A program made the position numbers and the translations under genes. The notes beneath the pieces were generated by a model that saw only the letters and a program-made list of their open reading frames with translations, ran no database searches and was not told the origin of the DNA. This document shows positions 43,250 through 54,437 of a DNA stretch of 64,000 nucleotides, in pieces; within the stretch, counting starts at the first letter, position 1; each line of letters begins with the position of its first letter. Source of the stretch: Oryzias latipes (Eukaryota; Chordata; Actinopteri; Beloniformes; Adrianichthyidae); the NCBI RefSeq assembly GCF_002234675.1, contig NC_019867.2, positions 29,563,166 through 29,627,165 on the forward strand, read 5' to 3'.

Positions 43250-46200
43250 GTATAATCTGTTTTCATCATCTGGTCCAGACTAAATGTTGGACCCAGTTTA
43301 TGTCTGCGGGAGATTTTTAGAAAGAACTGCTGAGTCATATAAAGGCGGAACGCTGAATCACGTCTGATGAAGGTTTGCAATGAAACATGATGTAGGCAAA
43401 GCTGCCTGGAGACGGACGAACGATAAAGCCTCTAGCTTTTGTAGTTACACTTTTGTTTCCACTGAAATGAAAGTGTCCTGCTTCCTCATTTTGAGGTTGA
43501 AATTCGTTCAAAACGTATAAACAGCAGAGGTTAACAATTCATTTGAACGAAGATTCAATTCATGTCATAATTTGCGCCAATCCGATTCATGGTCGATTCT
43601 GAAGGATCCGATTCTCTGACCTAAGCTGGATCCGCAACATCTTTAGCTAAAACTTCAACAGTGAGACTCAGATAGAAATTCCTGCTACTGAACAGTGAAG
43701 TTTTCCAGATTCCTTGTATTTCTTACAAAGTAATCAAGTGTGGCGGCTGGGTAGCTCGGTTAAACCAGGGTTCGATTCCCGGAGGGGAATGAGCAATGGT
43801 GGCAATTACCATATCAATGTCTGAGCAATTAACATCACCCAGTGAGGGTCCTTAGGCAAGACCCTTAACGCTACTACTGCCTCCCGAGCCCGGTGTACCG
43901 CTCCCGGAAGATGGATCAAATGCGGAGAAAATAATTTTCCTTCGTGGGATAAATACAGTGTAATAAAAAAAAAATGAAATATGTGTCCAAACAAACAATA
44001 ATACCGTACTGGTAACTGTAGAGTAACCATAAAGATCATGAAGACATAGAATTCAATAAGAAATTCTAAACTGAACTAACTTAACAGACTAAACTAAACG
44101 GGGCGTCTTCTTCTTCTTAGACTCTCCTTCACACATGAAGGAGGGATCCAGAACTATTAAGTTCTCTAACTCTACAACTACACCTTTAAATAATCCAGCA
44201 GACAGGCTTCATCCAGATTTCCTGGTCCTGGTCTGGATCAGGGTCCGCTTGGGTGAATTCAGACTGAAAATGTGTTCTGGATTACCGGTAAACAAACTCC
44301 GGTTCACTTTAAGCGGCACATCGGGTCCGCTTAAAGTGAACCGGAGTTTGTTGACCAGTCTGAATACAGCCGATGGTTTCCTGAAGTTCAGCCCACTGCT
44401 GTTTCTCCACACGGATGGGATTCGGTTCTACCTCAGACAGATCGAGCCGGTTAGATGGTAGGAAATCGATTAAAAGGATTCATTGTTACACCCCAGCAAA
44501 TGTACTCAGGGAATGACGCAAAGCAACGTTAAAAAGTTCAGAAGTGCCTTCATTACAAGTTTTTTAGCTCCATGAAATGGAGCAGTAAGATTCTAGTTTC
44601 AGCCAGAAATTTGCATTTCTTAGTTTTAATAATATTTAAGAGAAGTTTGTTAATAAACAGAAAAACGGCATCAGTAAACAGGAAGCAGCTCTGCGTCTAA
44701 CAGGAGTCCCCCCCCCCCCCCCCCCCATAGAAGATGGTTTACTTCTGGCTCAAACCAAAGTCAATTCAGTCGCCATGTTGTAGCCAGACAACATCAGGAA
44801 GCAGTGATTGGTCCAAGTCGGCCTGAGTCAATGCTTTTATGTTAACCACTCTCACCAATCAGGAGTCAGCTTGTTGGAAGATGTCCCAGGGGGGGGTCAC
44901 TCCGTCCAGTCAATATTTAGAACGGGCTTTAGGCTTTCTGTGTTTTTAGGCTTTCTTCTTGTTAAATGAGGGAATTCTGCAGAAACATCATCTTCATCAC
45001 ATTCATCTTCATCACAGACGTCTTAGCTAAAGAACCTTTTAGCAGCAGGAACCATACCTCATTAATACCCCTGCCACGCCCCCTCCCCAGGCCTGAAGCA
45101 GAAGGAACAGGCCGTGCAGGCGGAGCTCCCGGCGTCGGAGTTTGGCGTCGGCACGGATCCAGACTGGGAAAGCCGGGTGGAGGCCGTGTTTGAGCGCAGC
45201 GCCCAGCTGGCGGATGAGTACGAGCAGCTGATGAAGAAGCAGGCCGAGGAAGAGGAGGCAGAGGAAAGACACAGACAGCATCTGCAGAAAAAGATGGAGG
45301 GGGCCGCCCAGCAGCACCAGGTGAGCCTGCCCAATCTGTAAGCCCCGCCCCCCTGAACGGGTCTGAGTGGGTAAAACTGAGCTGCTGTTCTTAGGCTCTT
45401 CTGGAAAAACTGGAATCTCTGAGGGTGAAGCTGCAGCTCAACAACCCCAAGGCCACCAGGAAGAGCTTCTTAACCAAGAAACAGGAAATGATGTCAGAGA
45501 AGGCCAAAGCTCAGGAGGAGAGGGACAGGTGAGACATCAGCATCGCCTCCACCTCCTGAGGGGAGCAGTCCGTCTCCAGGAGAAACGGGGAGCAGCAGAA
45601 GCTTCTCCAAACATTTAGGGAGATTCTGGGGACGGCAATAAACGGAAGAACGTTCCTTCTTCTAATCAGGTCAGCAAAGGAGCAGCAGGAGAGCGACAGA
45701 AAGCTGGCGGCGCTCGCAGACGAGCAGAGGGAGGAGCAGAGGAGGTGGCAGGAGGAGCTGGAGGAGCTGAGGAAGGAGATGGAGCGCGTGAGGAAGGAGG
45801 CGGAGGAGGCCCAGCTGCAGGCCCTGAAGGACGAGGTGTCGGTGGTGGAGAAGCAGAGAGACGTGGCGCTGACCCGCATCGAGGAGTGGCTGAAGGAGGT
45901 GCGGGCCGCGCCGATCGGGTAACTTCTGCCAGGTCTGCGGGAGCTCAGCAGCACTGTCCCCCTTACCCGTCCAGGTTAAGCAGTACCTGAGTGTCCTGCG
46001 GGCCGAGTTCCCCGAGAAGTTCCCCCAGGAGCTGGTCCGGTGGGAGAAGAAGGAGGTTCTGGTCCAGAAGAACAAGGCGGACCTGCAGAGCCGCTTCCAG
46101 GAGCTTCTGCAGCAGCTGCAGCAGGGGCGGGAGCTGGAGTCCCTCCCCCAAATCAACATGCCCAACCTGCCTCAGGTTCCCATGGTAAGGCTGCCGGTCC

Positions 46201-46966
46201 CGGTCCTGGTTCTGGTTCTGGTCCGGTTCAGAGCTGACGCTGTGATGGGTGTGTCTTCCAACAGGCTGAACTCCGCTTCCACCAGATCGTCCAGAAGCTG
46301 CTGCGGCCTCAGCTGGCCCCCCCTCCTAAGCCTGCCAGTTCCCCGCTGCCTCCTCAGGCCCCCCCTCACTACTACCAGCCGCGGCCCCGTCATCCACAGC
46401 CCCCCCAGTACCAAGCCCCGCCCTCCCCTCGCTTCTTCCAGCCCCCCGGTTATCCCCCGTTTGGCGAGCCTGGCGCTCCCTTTATGGTGCCCCGCCCTCC
46501 CATCTTGTACCCACCCCCACAGGTTCAGACCCTGCACTCGCTGGCGCCCTCCCCTCCGCCCCCCGCTGCCGCCGCCCCCACAGCTTCCGGTCCGGCGGGT
46601 AAGCTGGACAAGCTGCTGGAGAAGCTGGGGGGGCGGTTCCCGCAGTGCAGCCGGGCGCAGCTGACGTCTCTGCTGCAGCAGGTGAAGAGCGCCCGCGGGA
46701 CGCTGGCGGGGATGTCCCACGACGAGCTCATGGAGCAGGTGGGCCAGCGGCTGGCCCGCGGCGAGAGGACGGCCCCGGGGCCCATCCAGAGGCCGACCCC
46801 CTCCCTGCAGAGGGCCCCCCGGAAGCTCTGCCTCATGTGCCAGAACCACGTGGAGCCGGAGAGCAGACACCCCCTGAGCTGCTCCCACACCATCCACAGA
46901 GACTGCATCCAGATGTGGCTGAGGTCCAGCAAGAACAACTCCTGCCCCTTCTGCCCCGCCAAGTGA
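43117..46966 (+). CDS. rnf214: RING finger protein 214-like (6 coding exons, 545 aa)
   Basis: Exons: 43117-43249, 45091-45320, 45395-45528, 45670-45898, 45975-46184, 46265-46966. All introns are GT-AG and the total is 1638 nt. The product begins [14 protein letters not shown] and has a long Glu/Lys/Arg-rich coiled coil (about 45-240), a Pro-rich segment (about 320-420), the RNF214-type block [19 protein letters not shown] (from about 426), and a C-terminal RING. The RING ligands are C501, C504, C518, H520, H523, C526, C539 and C542 ([24 protein letters not shown]). RING proteins of this class are likely E3 ubiquitin ligases; the substrate is unknown. Human RNF214 is longer (about 700 aa) and not linked to SNX2, so this may be a paralogue rather than the strict orthologue. 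It is divergent from snx2. Confidence 0.88.
43741..43980 (+). repeat. tRNA-derived SINE (rnf214-like intron 1)
   Basis: GGCTGGGTAGCTCGGTTAAA carries the A-box and CCAGGGTTCGATTCCCGG the B-box. The body has GGTCCTTAGGCAAGACCCTT and the 3' end CGTGGGATAAATACAGTGTA followed by a poly-A run. Confidence 0.75.
44291..44352. repeat. Perfect 26-bp inverted repeat (hairpin) in rnf214-like intron 1
   Basis: Arms 44291-44316 and 44327-44352 are exact reverse complements, separated by a 10-nt loop. The core arm motif is CTCCGGTTCACTTTAAGCGG. Beyond the arms, ATTCAGACTG (about 44257) and CAGTCTGAAT (about 44357) extend the symmetry. Confidence 0.9.
44730..44940. mobile_element. MITE family R2, partial copy (rnf214-like intron 1)
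   Basis: Contains AATTCAGTCGCCATGTTG, GTCCAAGTCGGCCTGAGTCA and CTCACCAATCAGGAGTC, matching the full-length copy at 12687-13205. It lies downstream of a poly-C tract. Confidence 0.6.
45091..45320 (+). CDS. rnf214: rnf214-like exon 2, residues 45-121 (coiled coil)
   Basis: Acceptor CCTCCCCAG|GCCTG, donor CACCAG|GTGAGC. It encodes [20 protein letters not shown] and a charged helix rich in Glu and Lys. Confidence 0.88.
45395..45528 (+). CDS. rnf214: rnf214-like exon 3, residues 122-166 (coiled coil)
   Basis: Acceptor GTTCTTAG|GCTCTT, donor GACAG|GTGAGA. It encodes [17 protein letters not shown] and [16 protein letters not shown]. Confidence 0.88.
45670..45898 (+). CDS. rnf214: rnf214-like exon 4, residues 166-242 (coiled coil)
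   Basis: Acceptor TAATCAG|GTCAGC, donor GAG|GTGCGG. It encodes [19 protein letters not shown], a long E/R/K-rich helix, and RIEEWLKE. Confidence 0.88.
45975..46184 (+). CDS. rnf214: rnf214-like exon 5, residues 243-312
   Basis: Acceptor CGTCCAG|GTTAAG, donor CCCATG|GTAAGG, 70 codons. It encodes [20 protein letters not shown] and the RNF214-like [15 protein letters not shown]. Confidence 0.9.
46265..46966 (+). CDS. rnf214: rnf214-like exon 6 (terminal), residues 313-545 with RING
   Basis: Acceptor TTCCAACAG|GCTGAA. It holds the Pro/Tyr-rich low-complexity region, the conserved [19 protein letters not shown] helical block, and the C-terminal C3H2C3-type RING ending CPFCPAK before TGA. Confidence 0.95.
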   Translation, partial: AELRFHQIVQKLLRPQLAPPPKPASSPLPPQAPPHYYQPRPRHPQPPQYQAPPSPRFFQPPGYPPFGEPGAPFMVPRPPILYPPPQVQTLHSLAPSPPPPAAAAPTASGPAGKLDKLLEKLGGRFPQCSRAQLTSLLQQVKSARGTLAGMSHDELMEQVGQRLARGERTAPGPIQRPTPSLQRAPRKLCLMCQNHVEPESRHPLSCSHTIHRDCIQMWLRSSKNNSCPFCPAK

Positions 46967-47778
46967 CCCCGCCCCCTCCAGATTCGAGGGGGGTTGAGGC
47001 TGAGACTCCCCGCTCTGCCTTTGAAGGAGAAGGTTTTTAGAGAAAAAAACCACAACCCTTTTTTTATTTTTGGGCTACAGGAACAAGAAAAGCAGACTAA
47101 AACTGTGATGTGTCAGTCTGGAACAAAACGGCTCTAATCTCATCTGAATATATTTTAGCACCTGACTAGAAAATGCAGTTGGCTTCTTTTTCTTCTTCTG
47201 TACCCCCCCCCCCCCCCCCTCCTCTTAGGTAAATCCAAACATTAGTATGAACTGAACGTGATGGTGGATAATCTGCTGCGATGACTCTCTCAAGCAATCG
47301 ACGAAAGCCGGCTTCTTCCTTGGAACCTTTTTTTTTTTGTTTAAACTGACCTTCACCTTTTCCTTCTTTTTCTCTTCACGCTGCTCATAATTGGTCAATA
47401 CGTGTTTATGCTGAGCGGGGGGGGGGGGGGGTGGCTAAAGCTGGTTATACGCACCGCGTGAATGGAATAGAGCGCCAGGTGCAACAAAAGACGAGAAGGA
47501 AAAAGGGGCAACATTCGGAACCACTTCGCTTTAACTGATGAGACTTTAAGAGTCTGCAGGAAAACGATTCCATCCAGAACCGGCTCCAGAACCAACCTGG
47601 ACCTGAGAACGGAGAGAATCTCCTAAACAGAGAAACCAGACCAGCTTCTCAGAGTTGAGACACTTTCTGACCGAAACCTTTAGGGTGATGAACAATCACA
47701 CACAGTGGGCGGGCATCAATGTGTTTAACTCCGCCCACTCTGAGGCACGCCTCGGTCTGCAGTCAGGTAGTTTTACAA

Positions 47779-47784
47779 AATAAA
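47779..47784 (+). other. rnf214: Probable rnf214-like polyadenylation signal
   Basis: AATAAA in CAAAATAAAAC about 813 nt after the stop, followed by T-rich sequence. It would give a 3' UTR of about 0.84 kb. The UTR contains a poly-C tract near 47202-47219 and a poly-G tract near 47418-47431. Confidence 0.5.
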
Positions 47785-48889
47785 ACTTCAGTTAGTATCA
47801 GGGCAACGCTTTTTTTTCTTTCTTTCTTTTGTTTTTGATGGTCTCTCCTGCTGGGAGATGATCTTTTTTCACTGTGTACCAGGTTCATGCGAGTACGGTC
47901 AGAGTAAAACCTTTGCTCAAAGGGGCCACAAGAAAGAAGACCTGAACTATCTGGTCCCTGCAGGAATGTGGAGAGGCAGAACCCCCACTGGTCTGAGCGA
48001 ATGGCAGTGAGGCTCAGGGTCACCTGCCTTTGGGGGAGGAGTCTCCGGACATCTTTTCAGGCCACTCTGGTTGACCCTTCATGGCCGTGGACCACCGACG
48101 GGTCTCTGGATGAGGACGGCTGCAGCTCCTTTGGTTACATATTTCATTTGTGCCCCGGCTGAGGGTTTTTATGGATCCGAGGCTCTGCTGGGTCTCGGTG
48201 GATCTTGTGACAGCTCTAATGTTGCTGTGATTTACACGCGGCTGGACAAACAAGCATCATTACTGCCGCCTGTAAATGTAGGCCTCCCTGACTGGGGTCT
48301 CTGGACCCTCGGGGGCCCTTAAGGAGCTCCCCGAAGGCCCGTCTGCAAATTGAGAGAGTTTTATTTGACCATTATTTCCATGCTGAGGGGATAACAGAGC
48401 GAGGGAGAAGCAGCCATCAGAAGGGTTGACTCTCAGAACCTGAACCACCAAATCATTTAAGCTGCAGAGTTTAGGGGGGTGGGGGGTCCGTGCTGCCATC
48501 CACCGAGTCCGCTTAGAGGAAATGTACTCCATAAAACACCTCGGTAAAAATGTTCCAGCTCAAACAAAACCAGTCCTACTTATCAAGTTGTGCTCGGTCT
48601 AATTGAGCCGCCGGGGTGTCGTTTACCAACAAAGGTAAAGAACCTCAGATGTGTTCCGGATCAGGATTCTTTACACAAGCAGCATGTCTGAGGAGAAAAA
48701 CAAACGCCAGAACGCCAGAAGTCTCCGTCCATTTTTCAGATGAAGTTTCTCTGATGGCTCAGGTTTTCAGGCTGGTCTTCAGTGAAGGTCTGGACTCTCA
48801 AAGACAACCAAAAACTTCTCCACTGCACCACATGTACCCCCTGAGTGTTTTGACATTTGATCTATTTATTTGAATACATGCATCTTCAA

Positions 48890-49060
48890 ATTTGCTTCCT
48901 CTACTCCCTTTGGTTCTCTTCTTCTCTTTGGTCCGTCTGCATTCACACTGAAGTGAACCGCACCGCAGCGCACTTGTTTGGTCCAATCCGGAGCTCAGGT
49001 GAGCATTCACACCTGACAAAGAGGGCTTCCTGAGGAACCGACTCTGTAGCCAATCGGGAC
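48890..49060. repeat. Dispersed fish repeat fragment
   Basis: TTTGGTCCGTCTGCATTCAC followed by ACTGAAGTGAACCGCACC and GGTCCAATCCGGAGCTCAGG. The AGTGAACCG motif also occurs in the hairpin arms at 44291-44352, which suggests related elements. Confidence 0.4.
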
Positions 49061-51116
49061 TCAGCGGGACTGAGCTCCGTGACGGAGGTTCATAGAGATC
49101 AGTCAGCAGACATTAAAGGGGGCGGGGCAAACACTGGTTTCAGGGAAACAGGACTCGACTGACAGTTGGATGACATCAAGGAAGAAATCAAGAGTCTCGC
49201 AAAGGTGAACTTCATTACGGTATTGGGATTCAGAAATCCATAAAAACTCTTCATCAATGAGAAGAAAAGAAAACATTCCTGAACATTCATCATCTTCCAT
49301 TGGGCTTTCAGCTTTTACCAAAACCCAACCCTCATGTTGAGTTTAGTGATGCCAATCTGGAGAAGAACCGGTGAAGATCTAGATCTAGAAGCTTCTTCCA
49401 GATCTTCAGCCAGATCTGAGGTTTTCCACCTAAATGTAAACAAACAAACAAAATCTAATTTTGTTCTAATGAATCCATGTAAGTTTTGGCATCATTTCAG
49501 GGCATATTTGATATTTTCTGCAAACAAAATGCAGGAAAAGAAAAACATTTCTAAGTTGATTACAGTAGGTTGTAGAACAACAAAAAAGTTAGTTTTAGGA
49601 TTACATCAGAGAAGCCGTTGCCATGGTTTCCTGCATTTTTCTCATCCTTTTAACACGAAGCTCTGAGGATCTTCTACTTTTACAAAGATGCATCTCTGAC
49701 ATTTCAGAGCGGCCTGAGCCCGTCTGTGTGGTGCGGGGAGGGGGGTGGGGGTCATGAGGGAAACCAAACAAACAAACAAGGCTCGGATCAGCAGAACCAC
49801 CGTCACTTCAGCGGCCAAATGCCAGAAAAATGAGGTCCACTGGTTCTGGCAGTGATTCTGAATTACAATGCTGCCCCCTGCTGTCCCGTTGGGGAACTGC
49901 ACACCATAACAGAGCCGAAGCAGAAAGATGGAGCACCAAATATTTGAATAAACAATAACAAAATAGTCCTTTTGACTGTTTAAAGAAAACGTGTTTGGGG
50001 CATCAGGTGCAGCAGCTGCAGCACAGAGGAAAGTCCCAGTTCGGTTTGGGTTCGGTCGCCTTCATCGCTATGGGTCTGAGCCTCCCCCCTCCAGCAAATC
50101 TGGCTCCAGGTTTGGGGATAAAACAGGGACCCTCCTTCCTGCCGCTTCAACTACATGTAAGATCTGCATCTCAATGATGCTGCGTGTCTGTCTGTGTGCC
50201 CCCCCCCCTTACCCCCACCCCACAGAAGATGAATGGTGTTTATCCTCAGCAGTCTGGGCAGAGCGGCAGGCGTCTAATTAGCGTTTTTCATAAAGGTTGG
50301 GATGGTTGGTATCCATCATGGCCGTCATCGCATCAATTAATGCCACTGACGGTCTGAGGAATTGTCCCCCCCCCCCGGACGGTCCACCCTTCACCGGCAG
50401 AAGAACCTCCTCTGCTGTGGTTGGCATTAAAGGCCTGTCATCCCAGCATGCCGCGGGGCCCCCGGCCACAGCCCAGCGGTGTCAATTAAATTTGATTGAC
50501 TGAGTAAAAGAAGCACACAAATAAGCCGAAACAACAGACAGAAAAATCCATACATGACCCCCCCACACCCGTCTGAACGGCTGTCAGCTCCAACGCTCGT
50601 CTCGTCCGTTTTTGCCGCTCGTGTCGGAACACAGCCACTTTCTGTGTGCCCCCCCCCCAACCCTCCATCTAAACACAGCCAACCAATTAGTGGTAGCAGA
50701 GCCCCCCCCCAGCATCGACTCAGACTGCTGTTCAATGAACGAGTCCTAATTTATCAGTTTAACTTCACCTCTGCTGGACAGGGGGGGCCGTTTGGAGGCG
50801 GGGACCCCCCCCCCCCCAGGTTAACGTGCTGATTCACTAATTGTGGGGCTCATGTTTCATATGCACGGCCATGATGAAGGGGCCCCATTACAGCCCCCCC
50901 CCCCCTCTCGCAGCCCCTGGGGAACGCTGCCCGCCGCGTGGGAACCATCAAAGGCCAATTTGTCCTCCAAAAACCATAAATCGCACGCCGTTAAGTGACC
51001 ATTTCTGATCCTGCTGCGGCGGTGGGGGCGGCCAACATTCAGGCGGCGTTATGAATCGCTCGCTAAATTAGAGGACACAACAATTCACACAAGGCATCCA
51101 TCTCAATCGGACGGGG

Positions 51117-51307
51117 AGGGGGGGGGGTCCTGACCCCACCTTTACATTGACGTGTTATCGCTACCCTGACAAAGGTGGAGAGGATTTCATGTAATCCTTG
51201 GAAACCAGTGAGGATCAAAAATCATTGAAGAAAAAAGGTTCACCGTCTTGTGGGGTCATCTGGACCCCACTTCCAACGTTAATGTGCCGTTGATAGCACA
51301 AGGGCTA
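51117..51307. mobile_element. piggyBac-like MITE, copy 2
   Basis: About 190 bp, matching 2112-2326 over most of its length (TTTACATTGACGTGTTATCG, TTTCATGTAATCC, ATCATTGAAGAA) and ending GATAGCACAAGGGCT. The left terminus is lost in a G run. Confidence 0.55.
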
Positions 51308-52574
51308 GAGAAGTGAGGACTGAAACCACCTGGACCCATCCTGCAGTTCCAACTGCTGTCCACCTGAGGGCAGCAAACACGGTCCTGCAGACCCTCTGGC
51401 CGATGTTTCTTTTACAATTCTGAACACTTTTGGGTTACGGTTTGGGGAAATTGCTTATTTGGTCGATGACGTCATCTCGTCTGCAGCCCGTCGTCTGTGC
51501 CGGTGTGAATGCCCTCTGTGGCTTTAAGAAAATTCATTTTTCATAACCAGACCACTTTAATTGGAAATAGAAATGTAATAAACTGATCGGTGTTGCTTCA
51601 AACAAAGATGTTTTTTCTTTTGAAACCTCAAATGTTTATTGTAAACACGTCAGATCAAAGTCAGCTCCATAAAAAGAGGCTAAAGCTCTCATTAGTGATG
51701 TTGAAAAGCAGCTTTTCTGTGAGTCCAGCTTCACTTTTTCAGTCAGGAGAGGAGCTTCACTTACAATTAAACGTTTCTCAGCCTTCATCATCATCCTCAT
51801 CATCCATCAATACTTGGTAGAAGGTGCATCGTTGAACCCCCCCGTCTGAAAATCACACAGCTACCTACCTATCTACTTCATGCAAAAATACTGCATAGAT
51901 CCTTAACACAAGTCAAAGCAAAGAAAACTTAAATACAAACATATATATATATATACAGTGGTTTTCTGTTGTGCTGTTACATGTTAACACTGTGCACGTT
52001 TATCATAAATCATAACTGTGTGCAGAAACATAAATATAAGTCAAAAAGAACAAGGACTCTTCCTTTCAATAGAAGAAACAAAAGTGACAAATTCAAACTA
52101 AATCCAAACGTCCTTCATCCTGCAGAGCTCTTCCTCACAGCCGTTTCTGTTCAGGAGAGCCGACTCTGAAAATCAACTGAATCCATTTAAATTCATCTTT
52201 TTCTGGCAAAAGCAGCTTTAACATTATTTTTTTTCAAACTGCACATCCTCTCTTTAATCATTTTAACAAGTTTAAGACGTTTTGAATGGAAATGAGTAAA
52301 AGAACCAGAATTTGACTGAATTGCTGCTGTAAGTCTGAATTGATTCAGAAAGCCAGCAAAGATGTCGCCCCTTCATCATCATCATCATCATTGCTCATTT
52401 GAAGCCTTCTAACCCCCCCTCTCTATGGCATATAACTCCAGGATGGGCGGCTCGAGGGCCGCATGCATGTTTTCCAACATACCCCGCTCTGGCATGTTCC
52501 CGTTGGCTGGAAACACCTGAACCAGGTAATCCGTCACCAGTAGCGCTCGGATGTCTGGAGTTGCCAATCTCTGA

Positions 52575-52970
52575 GACCCTTCCTTCGCTTTCCAAACAGG
52601 AAGTACCCCCTGGCTCCAAGAAGCCAATATCCCGTAGACGTCTATAGAGTAACAGTCGTTACTCATTGGTCACAAGAACCTTTCTGGATCTGATGCCTTT
52701 ATTTAAAAAACATTTTCTTTATAATCCTCATCTGTTTATATTTTTTTAAGATGCCTCAATAGAAGTATGCGGTGTAGCCCAAAGGGGCGTGGCCTTCCAA
52801 CAGGCACAAGTGGTTGCCATAGAAAAACGTCGATTCAGCCCAATCACTGCTAACTAATGTCTGGTTCCAAAGTGGTCCGACTTCATTTTGCGGGAACTGG
52901 AAGTGAGTTCTTCTCCATGGGTGACCTCACACTCACTCAGTCCAGTTTTCATTTACAGTCAATGCAATGA
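52575..52970. mobile_element. MITE family R2, partial copy (downstream of sncaip)
   Basis: Contains AGGAAGTACCCCCTGGCTCC and ends TCAGTCCAGTTTTCATTTAC followed by AGTCAATG, the family terminal repeat. An adjacent fragment at 52430-52560 (GGCTCGAGGGCCGCATGCAT) belongs to another common fish repeat. Confidence 0.55.
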
Positions 52971-53209
52971 TCCAGTTGAACAAACAGCTCAGAGGATCCC
53001 CCCCCCGGACAGAGACACAGCCCCCCCGCCCACCTGCACCTCTCCATGGCGATGAACTCTGTGTCTGCTTCCCTCCCGACTCCCTAAACGACCACGTGGT
53101 GCAGGACTATCGCTGGACTTCAGTGCAGCTCTGACTCGTGCTCACTTGAACTTAAATATGACGTCACCCATCTTCTCAAGTGAAAACCTGATCAACATTT
53201 TAAAAAAAG

Positions 53210-53435
53210 TCACTTATGAATCTTTTTGGGTTCTCCAATAAAAATTTAGATGATTTATGAAACATTAATTTACATTTTTAATTAAAAAAACTGTTCAAAT
53301 TCAATGCATTGTGGTCTGTATTTTCCAGTTTGCCAGTCTGGTTCTCAGCAAAGGCTTCTGGGAAAATTTCAGGACTCTGAGAATTTGGACACCCCGAAAA
53401 AAACGGCAAACGCCCTTTATAGTGGCATTAAGTAG
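53210..53435 (+). mobile_element. Family R1 repeat, partial copy 3 (downstream of the sncaip stop)
   Basis: AATGCATTGTGGTCTGTA at about 53303 and matching context on the right (GGCATTAAGTAGTGAG). It lies immediately 3' of the sncaip stop, so it may form part of the 3' UTR. Confidence 0.4.
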
Positions 53436-53461
53436 TGAGAGGATTCGCCTCATCAGCTTCC

Positions 53462-54437
53462 TCAAACGTTACTGCTTTTGCTCTTGCTCTTGGCTCCGCC
53501 CCCTGGGCTGCTTTTGCCCTCTGACTTCCTGCTGGGGGAGCCCTGGCAGGTGGCTGGTTTGGGGGCGGAGCCTGCCTGAGTATTGTTGTTGTTGTGGTTG
53601 GAATTCCCACTCAGCGTCTCCATGATGGAGCGGAACGCCCCGAACGGCCGCTTGCTTTCGGAGCCCCCCGCTGAGGTGCCCCCCCGCCCCTGCGGGCCTT
53701 TGGAAGGCTCTGCTTCCTGATTGGAGCTCTTGTGGACCTGCTCATCAAAGGTGACCCTCAGCTTGAGGTTCTGGGACGTTTTCCTGCGTGATGAGGGCGA
53801 CTTTAGGGCGCTCTTGGGGCTGGTTGCGACTTTCTGTCCGTCATGCGCGTCGTTGGGTGTCTCCGGAGTTTTCCCGTCAGCAGCTTCGGGGTCGCTGGAG
53901 GTGGGGGAGGAGTTAACGCCGATGCTGTCTGCAGACTTGGATCCGTTCAGAGAGAAGGCCAGCCTCCTCTCTGCTGACGAGGAGGGGGCAGAGAGCTGCT
54001 TCTTCGTCACAAGGTGGAGGGAGTCTGGTCCGGGTTCTTCCTCTGCGATCGGCAGGTGGGTGGGCCTATCCGGCCTCTGCGTGTTTGGGTGCGCCCCCCC
54101 CTGGTTCTTGCCCTCCTCGGGTGGATACCCATCCGAGTCGGACTCGCTTAAGGAGCGCTGCATGATCTGCTTCAGCCTGGCCAGTTTCAGCTCCCGCCTC
54201 TCCACCAGTCCGAGCCTGCGGCCCCCAGCGGGTCCGGGGCCCTCTCTTCCAAGGCCTGCCGGGGGGGGCAGCCTCTCCCGGGGGCACAGGGAGTCAGGCA
54301 CGTCCTTTCCCAGCAGCTGACGCAGCACAGAATCGGGCCCCACCCCTCCCTGACGAACTGACCAGTGGGTGTCGCCGGGCGTCCCCTCCGCTGTCAGCAT
54401 CATCTCTGGCCACGCCTCCACTGAGGGTTGATGGGAG
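53462..54437 (-). CDS. sncaip: sncaip terminal exon, residues 585-909
   Basis: Acceptor AACTCCAG|CTCCCA, TGA stop at 53462-53464. Conserved blocks: LRQLLGKD (623-630), RRELKLARLKQIMQRSLSES (665-684), KVATSPKSALKSPSSRRKTS (787-806), LRVTFDE (811-817) and KRPFGAFRSIMETLSG (847-862). The region between them is Ser/Pro-rich and probably disordered. Confidence 0.96.

Larger units (their letters stand above)
47806..53461. other. Convergent intergenic region between rnf214-like and sncaip
   Basis: I see no credible exon. It holds repeat-like DNA at 48890-49330 (CCCTTTGGTTCTCTTCTTCT, GTCCGTCTGCATTCACACTG), a GC/homeobox-motif-rich patch at 50270-51110, and a piggyBac-like MITE at 51117-51307. Further on are (AT)n at 51946-51956, (ATC)n near 52375-52392 and an R2 MITE at 52575-52970. 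The sncaip polyA signal is unclear: the minus strand has ATTAAA at about 53277 and AATAAA at 52698-52703. Confidence 0.55.

Noticed and set aside
46172-47053. 293-codon minus-strand ORF and a 176-codon companion
   Set aside because: Antisense shadows of the GC-rich terminal exon of the rnf214-like gene.
51590-51820. 76-codon plus-strand ORF ending in a poly-Ser stretch
   Set aside because: The Ser run comes from a TCA/TCC simple repeat and nothing else supports a gene.
53721-54320. 199-codon plus-strand ORF
   Set aside because: Antisense shadow of the terminal sncaip exon.
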